DNA of 64,000 nt from JANMES01 sp038329865 (GTDB lineage: Bacteria > Planctomycetota > Phycisphaerae > Tepidisphaerales > Tepidisphaeraceae), in assembly GCA_038329865.1 (NCBI GenBank), contig JBBQNK010000016.1, positions 1 through 64,000 of the forward strand, in the 5' to 3' direction. The number at the start of each line of letters is the position of its first letter. The stretch's first letter is position 1. Below the pieces are notes generated by a model. It saw nothing but the letters and a program-made list of their open reading frames with translations. It was not told the origin of the DNA and made no database searches. This document shows, in pieces, positions 26,128 through 35,236 of this stretch. The position numbers and the translations under genes were made by a program.

Positions 26128-26150
26128 GATCGCCGATCAACACCTGTGAC

Positions 26151-29015
26151 TCAGCGATGTCCCCCGCCGCCGCCCGGCGAACCTCCGCCACCACCGCCGC
26201 TCGGGCCACTCGGACCGAAGCCGGGCGATCCGCCGCCGAATCCGCCCGGTTGATTGCCGATGGTCTGCGGCTGACCGACGTACCGGCCGTTCGGATTCGA
26301 GTAGTTCGGCGGTTGATACGCGCCTGTCGGATTGCCATAATTCGGTCGCCCGAACTGCTGGCCGTTGGGCAGGTTCGGATTGTATTGGCCCGGCATCGTC
26401 GGCACGCCGGGTTGATACGGCTGGCCGTAGTTCGGCATGCCCGGCTGGTACGCCTGCCCGTAGATCGGCGAGACCGGCACTTCCACGTACGGCTGACTCA
26501 CGCCGTACTGATTCACCCGCCCGTTCGGATTCACATACAGCGCGGTCGGCGCGGTGGAATAATTCAACTGCCCGGGCATGGGCGTGGCGGTGGGAATGTT
26601 GAAATTGTTGTAGTAACTCGGATCCGAAGACCGCAGGTAATTCGTAGAGACCGACGCGAACGACGCCGGCCGATACGCCACCGGCCCGCCGCCGTTGCCG
26701 CCCCAGCCCATTGTCGGCAGATCGGGCGGGAAGAAGCTGAACCACGCCAGCAGCACCAGCATGGTCGTCCCCGCCGTCGCGCGGCCGCTGAACATCAGCC
26801 AGTACTTCCGCTCGAGCTTTTTCCGCGCCGCCGCTTCCTCGGCCGCGCGCGGGTCGACCACCTCGCCCGGCTCGGGCAGTGGATCGAGCCCCGCGGCGTA
26901 TTCAACCTTCTCCCCGATTTCCGTCAGCCGCGCCAAACTGCGGAACGTGAGCAACGTGTACCGCTCCACCGCCAGCCAGGCCGACCGGCTGGCAACGTCG
27001 GCTTCCTTCTCCTTCGGAATTTCCTCGAACAACGCGTCGGCGATCGTGACGCTCCCCTTGCCGTGCTCGAACGGATAAAGCTGATGGCCGGTGAGGTCTT
27101 TGATCGCGTCAATCGCTTTGCGAATCGTGCCGATGTCTTCGAGGATCATTCGGCCGATCATCGGGAACGGGCTCTTCGGGTTGTACACGCGCAGCAGAAC
27201 GTCCAGCCGCGTGACGGAGCGGCGGAGCATCTGCACGTGCGGGAGCGCGTCCTGCAGGAACATCGCAATGCCGACCCAGTAGCGAATCCACGCCTGTGTC
27301 TTTTCGCCGTCGTTGGGCAGCTGTTGAAGCATGCGCGGCGAAAGCCCGACGCGCACGGCGGCGGTGAGCCGACGGCGGCTGGCGTCTTCGAACGGCTTGA
27401 GGTTTTGATCCGCCTTGTTGCGCTCGTACTCGGTTTGGCGAATCTGCTTCTGGATTTTCGCCGCGGCGCGCGAGCTCCTCTGCTGGAACTTGAAAAACTC
27501 GATGACCGTCAGCTCGGCCCCGCGCACTTCCAGCGTCTGGACGGCCCGCGCGAATTCGCGCGCGGTGATGTTCGCGCCGTCGCCACAGGCAACCAGCGCG
27601 TCGCGGGCGGCGCTGAGTTCCACCACGGCCGCGTCGAAATCTTCCGCCGGCGGGCCAGTGATTTGCTCGGGGAAAATCGGGCAGATGGAGCAGAGCGTGC
27701 CGCGGAAGAACAGGCCGAGCGAGCGGTTGGCTTTCCCCTGCTCGAAAATCTCGCGAATCATCGGCCCGGTCGGCACGAGCTTGGCCTTATCGAGCTCCTT
27801 GCCGACGCGCAGGCGGTACGCTTTTTCCGTCGATTTCAGGCAGAGTTCATCGATATTGTCGAAGAGCGTTTCGGCCGGATCGACGCAATGCAGTTGGCCC
27901 GCGAGCCCCAGCCCCCGCACGTGCTCGATTCGCTCGCGGTGAGACGGGTGCGTGTGAAACCACCGCGCCGGGATCGCGTCGATCAGCTTCATGATCTCGC
28001 GCCGGCGCTCCTGCGACTCACCCGCCTTGGCGGCGATCAACCGCGGCAGGTTGTCGGCCAATCGCCGGCGCTCCCACTGCTCCGCCAGCTCGCCGTGTGC
28101 GTTTTGGGCGGCCAGGTTGATCATCGTCATCCACTCGCTCGTGCGAACGAACGCCTCGCTGCCGGCCAGCTGCGCTTCGAGCTGGTCGGCGTCGTGCTCC
28201 ATTTTGCGGAGCAGGCGGCAGGTGAGCACTTCGCAAATCGTCAGCAGCAACCACAGCACGCCGCGGGCGGATTCGATCATGGCGGCGCAGATCAGGTAGA
28301 GCAGCTTGCCGGGGCCGTTTGAGAATTTCAGTTTGCGGAGCATCGCGTCGAGGCGGTCGCGCTCGAAGACGATGCGGGCGAGGAATCGCATCAGCGATCG
28401 GACGAGGAACGTACCGCCGAGCCCCGAGCGCTGGTTGAAGTGGCCGAACTCGTGCGCGAGCACGCCGGCGAATTCATCGAGCGGCATGGAGACGACCAGC
28501 GGCAGGCCGATGCGAAGCGCCAGGTCGCGCCGGCGCATCCCGCGCCACCCGCCGGTGATGGAGACGGCGGCGTTGGGTTCGCAATCGACTTCGATCACCT
28601 TCGGCCGCGGGGCGCCGGCGGCGTCGCACAGCTGCGCGACGAACGCGAACAACCGCGGCTGCTCGGCGGCTGTCAGCGCGATCACGCCTTCGTCCTTGTT
28701 CTTCCGCTGGAAAAACAGCGGCTTGACGAGCATCACCAGCAGCATCAGCCCGATCAACGCCATCGGCAGATGGAAAATAAAGTACGGCCCTTCCTGCAGC
28801 CACGCGACCGACTCGTAGAGATGCCACACGCTCATCCACGTGAAGAGCCCGACAACGCCGAGGAACAGAATCGGCACGATCACGAGCGCCGCGACGACAA
28901 AAGCGAGGGCGTTGCCGTACCCGGCCGGTCGATCGAGCTTGGCGAACGAGAATCGGCTCGCGGGCGAAGGCGCTCGATCGGCGTCGGATTCTGTAATGTG
29001 GACTGCTTGAGACAT
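26151..29015 (-). CDS. M48 family zinc metallopeptidase, membrane-bound
   Basis: A 954-residue M48 (HtpX/Ste24-type) peptidase. Two N-terminal membrane helices (about 35-60 and 78-100) precede the catalytic domain. The zinc motif HEFGH is at 188-192, within GVLAHEFGHFNQRSG, and the third ligand is in MEHDADQLEAQLAG. An NAAVSITGG block precedes it. A further membrane helix near 770-795 is followed by a long Gly/Pro/Asn/Gln/Tyr-rich tail. It ends with Gly-rich runs, a tail far longer than in HtpX. It probably degrades misfolded membrane proteins; the tail function is unknown. Confidence 0.88.
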   Translation of the reverse strand: MSQAVHITESDADRAPSPASRFSFAKLDRPAGYGNALAFVVAALVIVPILFLGVVGLFTWMSVWHLYESVAWLQEGPYFIFHLPMALIGLMLLVMLVKPLFFQRKNKDEGVIALTAAEQPRLFAFVAQLCDAAGAPRPKVIEVDCEPNAAVSITGGWRGMRRRDLALRIGLPLVVSMPLDEFAGVLAHEFGHFNQRSGLGGTFLVRSLMRFLARIVFERDRLDAMLRKLKFSNGPGKLLYLICAAMIESARGVLWLLLTICEVLTCRLLRKMEHDADQLEAQLAGSEAFVRTSEWMTMINLAAQNAHGELAEQWERRRLADNLPRLIAAKAGESQERRREIMKLIDAIPARWFHTHPSHRERIEHVRGLGLAGQLHCVDPAETLFDNIDELCLKSTEKAYRLRVGKELDKAKLVPTGPMIREIFEQGKANRSLGLFFRGTLCSICPIFPEQITGPPAEDFDAAVVELSAARDALVACGDGANITAREFARAVQTLEVRGAELTVIEFFKFQQRSSRAAAKIQKQIRQTEYERNKADQNLKPFEDASRRRLTAAVRVGLSPRMLQQLPNDGEKTQAWIRYWVGIAMFLQDALPHVQMLRRSVTRLDVLLRVYNPKSPFPMIGRMILEDIGTIRKAIDAIKDLTGHQLYPFEHGKGSVTIADALFEEIPKEKEADVASRSAWLAVERYTLLTFRSLARLTEIGEKVEYAAGLDPLPEPGEVVDPRAAEEAAARKKLERKYWLMFSGRATAGTTMLVLLAWFSFFPPDLPTMGWGGNGGGPVAYRPASFASVSTNYLRSSDPSYYNNFNIPTATPMPGQLNYSTAPTALYVNPNGRVNQYGVSQPYVEVPVSPIYGQAYQPGMPNYGQPYQPGVPTMPGQYNPNLPNGQQFGRPNYGNPTGAYQPPNYSNPNGRYVGQPQTIGNQPGGFGGGSPGFGPSGPSGGGGGGSPGGGGGHR

Positions 29016-29139
29016 TTGCCCTTCCCCATTGAACGGGCGGAAGAATATCGAAACCGGCGCGGCGGGGCAAAAGAAAAATGTGGTAGATGAACCACGTCGC
29101 TCATGGCGGGCACCACGGGGGCGGAGCGAGGGTATTTCT

Positions 29140-29172
29140 CGCTCTCCCGGTACGCCGGGGGAGGGACCGAGG
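29140..29172. repeat. Single-arm family A relative
   Basis: CTCGCTCTCCCGGTACGCCG followed by GGGGAGGGACCGAGG has the core hairpin of family A without a second arm. It lies between the M48 and DHH phosphoesterase genes; no gene is seen in the spacer. Confidence 0.5.
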
Positions 29173-29236
29173 CATTTCTGGCTGCCCTCTGCCTACTCTG
29201 TGTCCTCTGAGTCCACTGTGGCACATCTCCCCGAAT

Positions 29237-30238
29237 TCATACGCCAGAAACCGCCGCCTCCGCCGCTTTCACCAGTTTGTCGTGCGCTTCCGCCAGCGTG
29301 CCAACAAGCTTGCACCCCGCCGCTCTTGCATGGCCGCCGCCGCCGAATTGTTGGGCGAAGGCGGCTACGTCGACCTGGCCCTTCGATCGCAGGCTCACGC
29401 GGATCGGCCCGCCTTCCGGCGGTTCGGTCAGCACGATCGACATCTGCACGGTCTTGATCTGCAGCGGCTGATTGATCACCGCTTCAGTATCCGGCACGCC
29501 GGCTTTGGTCGCGGTGAAGTCGGCCTTGTGAATCTGCATCACCGCGAGCTTCCCGCCGGCCCGCAGTTCCAGCGACTGCATCGCGCGGGTTTGCAGCGCG
29601 ATGCGCTCCGGCCGTTCGTTCTGGTAGATGAGCTGGTAGATTTTGTCGATATCCACGCCGACTTCGATCAGCTTCGCGACGCGCCGCAGCGTGTCGGGCG
29701 AGGTGTTGGAAAACTGCAGCCAGCCGGTGTCACTGACGATCGCAAGGAAAAGCGATTTCGCCATCGCCGAATCGAGCGAAACGCCGAGCCGCTCGATTAG
29801 CTCTTCAATAATCTCCCCCGCCGCCGCCGCGCCGGTATCGACCCACTTGGCGTCGGCCCAATCTTCCTGCGTGAGATGATGATCGACGACGAGCTTCTGT
29901 CCTTTGAAATTCGCGACGTGTTCTTTCATCCCCGGCAGCTGCGACCACGTGCCGGTATCGACGACGCAAAGCGTGTCGTACGCCGCGAGCGAGAAATCCG
30001 GCGGGAAACCTTTTTCGACATCGAAGTAGTCCACGCCAACGTCGGTATACGCGAACGCGTACTTCGTCGGCAGATGGCTAAGGAGCAGGACTTTGGCCGC
30101 GATCTTTTTCGCCCGCAGCGCCAGCCAAAGCGCCGCCGTCGAGCCGAGCGCGTCACCGTCGGGGCGAACGTGCGTGGTGATGAGAACGTTTTTGGAAGCG
30201 AGCAGACGATCGATGACGATCTGTGAAGAATCAGGCAT
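29237..30238 (-). CDS. DHH/DHHA1 phosphoesterase, NrnA-like oligoribonuclease/PAP phosphatase
   Basis: A 333-residue DHH-DHHA1 protein of the bacterial NrnA (oligoribonuclease/pAp phosphatase) type. It clears short RNAs and 3'-phosphoadenosine 5'-phosphate. Manganese-site motifs are THVRPDGDALGS near the N-terminus, CVVDTG, and LVVDHHLTQEDW (the DHH signature). The C-terminal DHHA1 domain ends with FGGGGHARAAGCKL. The chosen start, ATG 30238, precedes DSSQIVIDRLL; ATG 30247 is also possible. pAp arises from sulfate assimilation, so it fits metabolically with the sulfate importer at 47-51 kb (inference). Confidence 0.9.
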   Translation of the reverse strand: MPDSSQIVIDRLLASKNVLITTHVRPDGDALGSTAALWLALRAKKIAAKVLLLSHLPTKYAFAYTDVGVDYFDVEKGFPPDFSLAAYDTLCVVDTGTWSQLPGMKEHVANFKGQKLVVDHHLTQEDWADAKWVDTGAAAAGEIIEELIERLGVSLDSAMAKSLFLAIVSDTGWLQFSNTSPDTLRRVAKLIEVGVDIDKIYQLIYQNERPERIALQTRAMQSLELRAGGKLAVMQIHKADFTATKAGVPDTEAVINQPLQIKTVQMSIVLTEPPEGGPIRVSLRSKGQVDVAAFAQQFGGGGHARAAGCKLVGTLAEAHDKLVKAAEAAVSGV

Positions 30239-30527
30239 ATTCCGCATGATACCGGCGATCATGCATGCGCGACACACCACCCGAGCCGGGCACGGCAAGC
30301 GGAAAAATGCGGGCAGAAATCAAGTCTGATAACGGCCGTCCGACAAGATCGAAGATGCTTCGTCGCCAACCGGTTTGATATGGCGCCGCCGACATCTCAC
30401 CGTCACAATAATCCGCAGCACTGTGTTCCCGATTACGCAGGCGTTTAATTTAGACGAAGTTCTATATGTATATGTCATCGTGAGGTTCCGTCATTCGACG
30501 AAATCGTCGCGCTGCGATGGAGCACTA

Positions 30528-31142
30528 ATGCTGGAACTCGGATCGGCCGTCTATCTTCTTCTACAAACCGGGCCCAAGGGACGCGTGCTGCAGGCGGGTA
30601 AGGTGCTAGTCAGCAATGCGGTGTCGTTCACGGCTGAATTCGAGCAGTCGATCACGCTGACGCTCGGGGCCGACATGATCGCCATGGGCGAAACCAACGG
30701 GCGGCTGTTTCAGCAAGGCGTGAGCGTCGCGGAAATCGTGCAGGCCGAACCGAAGCCGACTGCTGCATTCAACCGCGTCGGCGAGATCGTTTCAGCCGAG
30801 CAGCGGCAGATGTTCCGCGTCTCGGTCGCGACTTCTGGCATGGCCGCGCGCATCGGCAGCGAGCGTAACTGCCAGGTCGTCGATCTCAGCCACGAAGGAT
30901 TCGGCGCGGTTCTCAAACATGAACTGAAAATCGGATCGCTCGTGCAGGTGACGTTGAATTACGAAGGCAAAACCGTCTTCACCTCCTTGGCCCGCGTGCA
31001 GACGACCAAGCTCCGCCCCGACAACACCTTCGGCCACGGATTTCTCGTACCCGACGCCAAGTCGGCTGCGCGAAAAGCGATGCAGCAGCTCAGCAGCCTA
31101 CTGCAACGCCAGCAATTGCGACGACTCGCCGGCGCGGCCTAG
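30528..31142 (+). CDS. PilZ-domain protein
   Basis: A 204-residue protein. The C-terminal half is a PilZ domain, the common c-di-GMP receptor: RQMFRVSVATSG supplies the RxxxR-like turn, and CQVVDLSHEGFGAVL the D-x-S-x-x-G motif, followed by beta strands (VQVTLNYEGKTVFTSL). The first arginine of the canonical RxxxR is replaced (Q-M-F-R preceded by R), so ligand binding should be possible. The N-terminal half resembles a YcgR-N-like beta domain. The start ATG 30528 has GGAG 7 bases upstream. It stands alone; the effector pathway is unknown. Confidence 0.8.
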   Translation: MLELGSAVYLLLQTGPKGRVLQAGKVLVSNAVSFTAEFEQSITLTLGADMIAMGETNGRLFQQGVSVAEIVQAEPKPTAAFNRVGEIVSAEQRQMFRVSVATSGMAARIGSERNCQVVDLSHEGFGAVLKHELKIGSLVQVTLNYEGKTVFTSLARVQTTKLRPDNTFGHGFLVPDAKSAARKAMQQLSSLLQRQQLRRLAGAA

Positions 31143-31301
31143 TCTGCGGCCGGCAGGCGTGCCCATTTCGAGCGACTCGAAGAATCGTCCGGGAAAATTC
31201 ACGTAGCCTTGCATCGATTCGCTTTCGTGAATGAGGGATCGAACTGCCGCCGCCCCGCTTCCAATACTGCACGGCCGCCGCCCATGTAGTACACTTCGGC
31301 G

Positions 31302-32771
31302 ATGGCGAAGCGGCCCCACATTGTCATCATCAATCCGGACCAATGGCGCGGCGACGTGCTCGGCCACATGGGCAACCCAGCCGCTGTCACGCCGAATCTG
31401 GACGCAGCCGTTGGGCGCGATTTTGTTTCGTTCCGCAATGCCTTCTGTCAGAACCCGGTCTGCACGCCCAGCCGATGTTCGTTCATGACCGGCTGGTACC
31501 CGCACGTGCGCGGGCATCGCACGATGTACCACATGCTCCGCCAAGATGAGCCCTGCCTGCTTAAGAAACTCAAAGACGACGGCTACTTCGTCTGGTGGGG
31601 TGGCAAGAATGATCTTGTTCCCGGCCAGCACGGGTTTGATGCGTATTGCGACGTCCGCTATCGAGCGCCCAAATCACGTCACGCTGATTCACACCAGGAT
31701 AATGGCTGGCGCGGCGCGCCCGATGGCGACAACTACTACTCCTTCTTCCGCGGCCGACTCGAGAAGCAGCCCGATGAAGAAGTGTACGGCGACCACGACT
31801 GGCTGGACGTTCTGGGCGCGGTCGATCAGATCAAGAATCGCCCCGCCGATCAGCCGCTGTGCATTTATCTGGCGCTGAGCTATCCCCACCCGCCGTACGG
31901 CGTGGAAGAGCCGTACTTCAGCCAGATCGATCGCAGCAAGCTACCGCCGCGCGTGCCGGCGCCGGCGGATTGGTCGGAGAAGCCTTCGCTACTCAAGGGA
32001 ATTTACGATCGGCAGAATCTCAAGGGCTGGACCGAAAACCGCTGGACCGAGCTCCGCGCCACTTACTACGGCATGTGCGCCCGAGTCGATGACCAGTTCG
32101 CCCGCATCATGCAGGCGCTGCGCGATGCTGGCATTTACGGCGACACCGCCGTCTTCTTCTTTTCCGATCACGGCGATTTCACCGGCGACTACGGCCTGGT
32201 CGAAAAAACACAGAACACCTTCGAAGATTGTCTCACCAACGTGCCGTTCCTGATCAAACCCCCCGCCGGCCACGCCGTGCAGCCGCGGGTGAGTGACGCG
32301 ATGGTCGAACTCGTCGACATGTCCGCGACAGTATACGACGTGACCGGGATCGACCCGGGCTATTCGAATTTCGGGCGCTCGCTGCTGCCGCTGGTGGCGG
32401 GCAAGCTCGACACGCACCGCGATGCCGTCTTCTGCGAAGGCGGCCGACTCGCCGGCGAAGAGCACTGCATGGAAAAAGACAGCGCCAGCTCGAACGACCC
32501 GGCCGGCCTGTACTGGCCACGCTGCTCGCTGCAATCGAGCACCGGCCCCGAACACACCAAGGCCATCATGTGCCGCACGGAGCGTTACAAATACGTCCGG
32601 CGACTTTACGAGTCGGACGAGTTCTACGATCTCCGTCTCGATCCGGCCGAGCAACACAACCGAATCAACGACCCCGCCTTCGCCGCCGAACTCGCGATGC
32701 TGAAGGACCGGCTGCTGCAACACTACCTCGAAACCAGCGACGTGGTTCCGCACGAAACCGACAAGCGTTAA
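31302..32771 (+). CDS. Sulfatase (formylglycine type, S1 family)
   Basis: A 489-residue sulfatase of the alkaline-phosphatase superfamily. It begins with HIVIINPDQWRGDVLGHMGN, whose Asp lies at the metal site. The maturation motif CTPSR (54-58) is followed by CSFMTGWYPH, where Cys54 becomes formylglycine. A second metal segment is FFFSDHGDFTGDYGL. The C-terminal part has YKYVRRLYESDEFYDLRLDP. There is no signal peptide, which is unusual because most planctomycete sulfatases are exported. It should desulfate an imported compound in the cytoplasm. It heads a probable catabolic island reaching to 38.8 kb. Confidence 0.93.
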   Translation: MAKRPHIVIINPDQWRGDVLGHMGNPAAVTPNLDAAVGRDFVSFRNAFCQNPVCTPSRCSFMTGWYPHVRGHRTMYHMLRQDEPCLLKKLKDDGYFVWWGGKNDLVPGQHGFDAYCDVRYRAPKSRHADSHQDNGWRGAPDGDNYYSFFRGRLEKQPDEEVYGDHDWLDVLGAVDQIKNRPADQPLCIYLALSYPHPPYGVEEPYFSQIDRSKLPPRVPAPADWSEKPSLLKGIYDRQNLKGWTENRWTELRATYYGMCARVDDQFARIMQALRDAGIYGDTAVFFFSDHGDFTGDYGLVEKTQNTFEDCLTNVPFLIKPPAGHAVQPRVSDAMVELVDMSATVYDVTGIDPGYSNFGRSLLPLVAGKLDTHRDAVFCEGGRLAGEEHCMEKDSASSNDPAGLYWPRCSLQSSTGPEHTKAIMCRTERYKYVRRLYESDEFYDLRLDPAEQHNRINDPAFAAELAMLKDRLLQHYLETSDVVPHETDKR

Positions 32772-32870
32772 CCGGCGTTGTCTGACCACGCCGCCGCAGG
32801 CACGCCGATGCCTCTAAAGTTGGATCGCACTACATCCCGCACGCCTCGCGAATAGAGCCTGAAACAACTG

Positions 32871-33500
32871 TCACTTCGATCCCGCCAGCGAGTCCGCCAT
32901 CAACGCCGCCAGTTCCCGCTCGGTTTGATCCGCCGACGCTGACAGCGCCGCGATCACGCCTTCGCGGTCCTCGACCGAGCGGTTCTGGTTCAGCTTGAAC
33001 TTTCCCTCGATCCGGCTGACGGGAATCTCCAGCGCCACGATGCCGAGCGCCATCTGGTCAATATATTCGTCGGTGAGCTGCGCGCCGAACGGCATTTCGC
33101 GCCCGGATTCGAACGCGGCGACGAGTTCGCGGAGCATCGCACGCACCTTTTCCGGTTCGCTGACGATCTGCGGAACGCCGTAGACGTGAACGGCAGCGTA
33201 ATTCCACGTCGGCACGGCCGGGTGCGTGAGGTACCAGCTCGGCGAGACATAGGCGTGCGGGCCCTGGAAGATGAACAGCGCCTCGCGCCCGTCGGCAAAG
33301 TGCCGCCACTGCGGGTTCGCGCGGGCCATGTGCGTGAGGAGCGTGCCGTGCGGCCCGCCGGTGGCGCGGTGCAGGACGGGCATGTGCGTGGCGAACGGCG
33401 CGGCGCCGTCATACGTGACGACGGTGGCGAACGCGTACCGCGCCATGATCTCGCGCTGGCGGGCCGGATCGGGCTGGTCGAAGTGAGACGGGATGTACAT
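32871..33500 (-). CDS. PaiB-like FMN-binding protein
   Basis: A 209-residue PaiB/FMN-binding split-barrel family protein, often annotated as a negative transcriptional regulator. Family blocks are MYIPSHFDQPD at the start, FATVVTYDGAAPFATHMPVL, GTLLTHMARANPQWRHF, ALFIFQGPHAYVSPSWY and VPTWNYAAVHVYG. ATG 33500 is set by the conserved MYIPSHF start. A longer frame adds 27 unlike residues. It is convergent with the sulfatase gene. FMN binding is known for relatives; a regulatory role here is unproven. Confidence 0.9.
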   Translation of the reverse strand: MYIPSHFDQPDPARQREIMARYAFATVVTYDGAAPFATHMPVLHRATGGPHGTLLTHMARANPQWRHFADGREALFIFQGPHAYVSPSWYLTHPAVPTWNYAAVHVYGVPQIVSEPEKVRAMLRELVAAFESGREMPFGAQLTDEYIDQMALGIVALEIPVSRIEGKFKLNQNRSVEDREGVIAALSASADQTERELAALMADSLAGSK

Positions 33501-33612
33501 GCGGGAAGTATCGCTGAAAGATTCGGGAACGGAATGGGGCAATGGTCCGCAAATATCACAGGTGAGTAAGTAGGACTGCATTTCTCGAACAGTTCAAAAC
33601 GATCGCCCAAAT

Positions 33613-33690
33613 CGTCATCCTGAGGTACTCCGAATGATCCAGCCTCCACGGCGAATCGGCCAGATCCTTCGGAGTACCTCAGGATGACGT
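33613..33690. repeat. Family B repeat, copy 4
   Basis: CGTCATCCTGAGGTACTCCG with AATGATCC pairs with GGATCCTTCGG-type arm ending GAGTACCTCAGGATGACG. It lies in the divergent region between the PaiB-like gene and the HisD-like gene. Confidence 0.8.
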
Positions 33691-33722
33691 CGCGTCGTAG
33701 AAAATCTGCGGCCCGATTCTTG

Positions 33723-33739
33723 GTTTCATAATAGGAAAC
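33723..33739. promoter_or_regulatory. Possible operator upstream of HisD-like gene
   Basis: GTTTC ATAATAG GAAAC is a small perfect inverted repeat, 46 bases before the start of the dehydrogenase gene, in an AT-richer stretch. It could bind the XRE-cupin regulator encoded at 36072. Only one such site was noticed, so this is speculative. Confidence 0.25.
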
Positions 33740-33784
33740 TTTTTTCTTGCACGACCGCACACCGGTGATTACCATCTCCCGACC

Positions 33785-35059
33785 ATGAAAATAATCAAAG
33801 ACGGCGGCCACCGCCTGTTTGAAACGGATAATGAAACCGCTTCTGTCGTTTCCGCCATGCTGCTCGACCTGGAAAAGCACGGCATGGACGCCGTTCGCCA
33901 GTACAGCGCCAAGTTCGATGATTGGAAACCCGCGAAGTTCGAGTTGGACGCTGCCGAAATCCGCCGGGCCACCGAGCGGCTTGATCCGCAGTGCGTCGAG
34001 GACACGCGCTTCTGCCAGGACAACGTCCGGCGATTCGCCCAGGCGCAGAAGAAGATGTTCACGCCGATGGAGACGGAAATCCGCCCCGGCGCATTCCTCG
34101 GGCACAAGCACATTCCCGTCGGCTCGGTCGGCAGTTACATCCCCGGCGGGCGTTACCCGATGTTCGGCTCGGCGCAAATGAGCATCATCCCCGCCAAAGT
34201 CGCCGGCGTAAAAACGGTGATGGCCTGCACGCCTCCCGTGAAGGGCGAGGGTTATTTCCCCGCGACAATCCACGCGATCAAGGCCGCGGGCGCCGATCGC
34301 ATCTTCGTCATCGGCGGCGTGCCGGCGCTAGCGCTGATGGCGTTCGGCATGGGCGAGGTTGAGCCGGTCGACGTGCTCTGCGGCGCGGGAAACAAATTCG
34401 TCGCCGAAGCCAAGCGGCAGCTGTTTGGCCGATGCGGGATCGACCTGCTCGCCGGGCCGACGGAAATCATGGTGATCGCCGACGCGTCGGCCGACGCGGC
34501 ATTAGTCGCGTGCGATTTGCTCGGCCAGGCCGAGCACGATCCGGGCAGCGGTATCGCGTTGATCACCACCGACGAAGCCTTCGGCCGGGCGTGTCTGGTG
34601 GAAGTCGAGAAGCAATTGAAAGTCCTGCCGACAAGAGAAATCGCCAGCCAAAGTTGGGCCACGAACGGACGGATCTACGTCGCCGAGAACGACGAGGAGG
34701 CCGTGCAGCTCAGCGACGATTACGCGCCAGAGCACCTCGAGCTTCAGACGAATAAGAACGACTGGTACGAATCCAAGCTCACCAACTACGGCTCGCTCTT
34801 CATCGGTGAAGAAACCACGGTGGCGTACGGCGATAAATCGATCGGCACGAACCACATCCTGCCGACCAGTCGGGCCGCCCGGTACACCGGCGGCGTGTGG
34901 GTCGGGAAGTTTTTGAAAACCGTCACGTACCAGCGGATGACCAAGCAGGCGTCGATCGAAATCGGCAAGGTGACCGCAAGACAGTGCCGCGTTGAGCGAA
35001 TGCTCGCCCACGCGATCACCGCCGACGTGCGCGTCGAGCGGTATGGCGGGACGGATTAA
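33785..35059 (+). CDS. Histidinol dehydrogenase-family protein, HpsN-like subgroup
   Basis: A 424-residue zinc NAD-dependent dehydrogenase of the HisD family. Zinc-ligand positions are conserved (Gln248 and His251 in LLGQAEHDP, Asp350, His409), as are the catalytic Glu316-His317 in YAPEHLELQ. The segments YIPGGRYPMFGSAQM, NYGSLFIGEETTVAYGDKS, NHILPTSRAARYTGG and FLKTVTYQRM resemble sulfopropanediol 3-dehydrogenase (HpsN) and related catabolic enzymes more than biosynthetic HisD. Neighbours (SDR, XRE-cupin regulator, sugar enzymes) also suggest catabolism. The substrate is unproven; sulfonated diols or other polyols are candidates. It should not be assumed to make histidine. Confidence 0.85.
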   Translation: MKIIKDGGHRLFETDNETASVVSAMLLDLEKHGMDAVRQYSAKFDDWKPAKFELDAAEIRRATERLDPQCVEDTRFCQDNVRRFAQAQKKMFTPMETEIRPGAFLGHKHIPVGSVGSYIPGGRYPMFGSAQMSIIPAKVAGVKTVMACTPPVKGEGYFPATIHAIKAAGADRIFVIGGVPALALMAFGMGEVEPVDVLCGAGNKFVAEAKRQLFGRCGIDLLAGPTEIMVIADASADAALVACDLLGQAEHDPGSGIALITTDEAFGRACLVEVEKQLKVLPTREIASQSWATNGRIYVAENDEEAVQLSDDYAPEHLELQTNKNDWYESKLTNYGSLFIGEETTVAYGDKSIGTNHILPTSRAARYTGGVWVGKFLKTVTYQRMTKQASIEIGKVTARQCRVERMLAHAITADVRVERYGGTD

Positions 35060-35072
35060 TCGAAGCCATTTT

Positions 35073-35212
35073 TACCACGGAGGCACTGAGACACGGAGGC
35101 CAACTCGACAAATGGCGCGATTCAAACATGGAGCATCTCTGGCATTTTGTTCAATAGTCCCCCGGTCGAACGATTTGCAAATCTATGGCGCGCCTCCGTG
35201 CCTCCGTGGATA
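35073..35212. repeat. Family D palindromic repeat, copy 1
   Basis: ACCACGGAGGCACTGAGACA with CGGAGGC on the left, and GCGCCTCCGTGCCTCCGTGG with ATA on the right, around a 90-base loop containing CATTTTGTTCAATAG. The same arms flank a loop at 57035-57171. It occupies the whole spacer between the HisD-like gene and the SDR gene. Confidence 0.85.
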
Positions 35213-35236
35213 ATTTTTTCTGGAAAGACAGCCGAA

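Noticed and set aside
26157..28322. 721-codon plus-strand open frame opposite the M48 peptidase
   Set aside because: Antisense to the HEFGH-containing gene. The product is His/Arg-rich, without domains or a ribosome site.
33785..35059. Biosynthetic histidinol dehydrogenase (hisD)
   Set aside because: The C-terminal blocks (GEETTVAYGDKS, ARYTGG, FLKTVTYQRM) and the catabolic neighbours fit the HpsN-like subgroup better. Not excluded if no other HisD exists in the genome.
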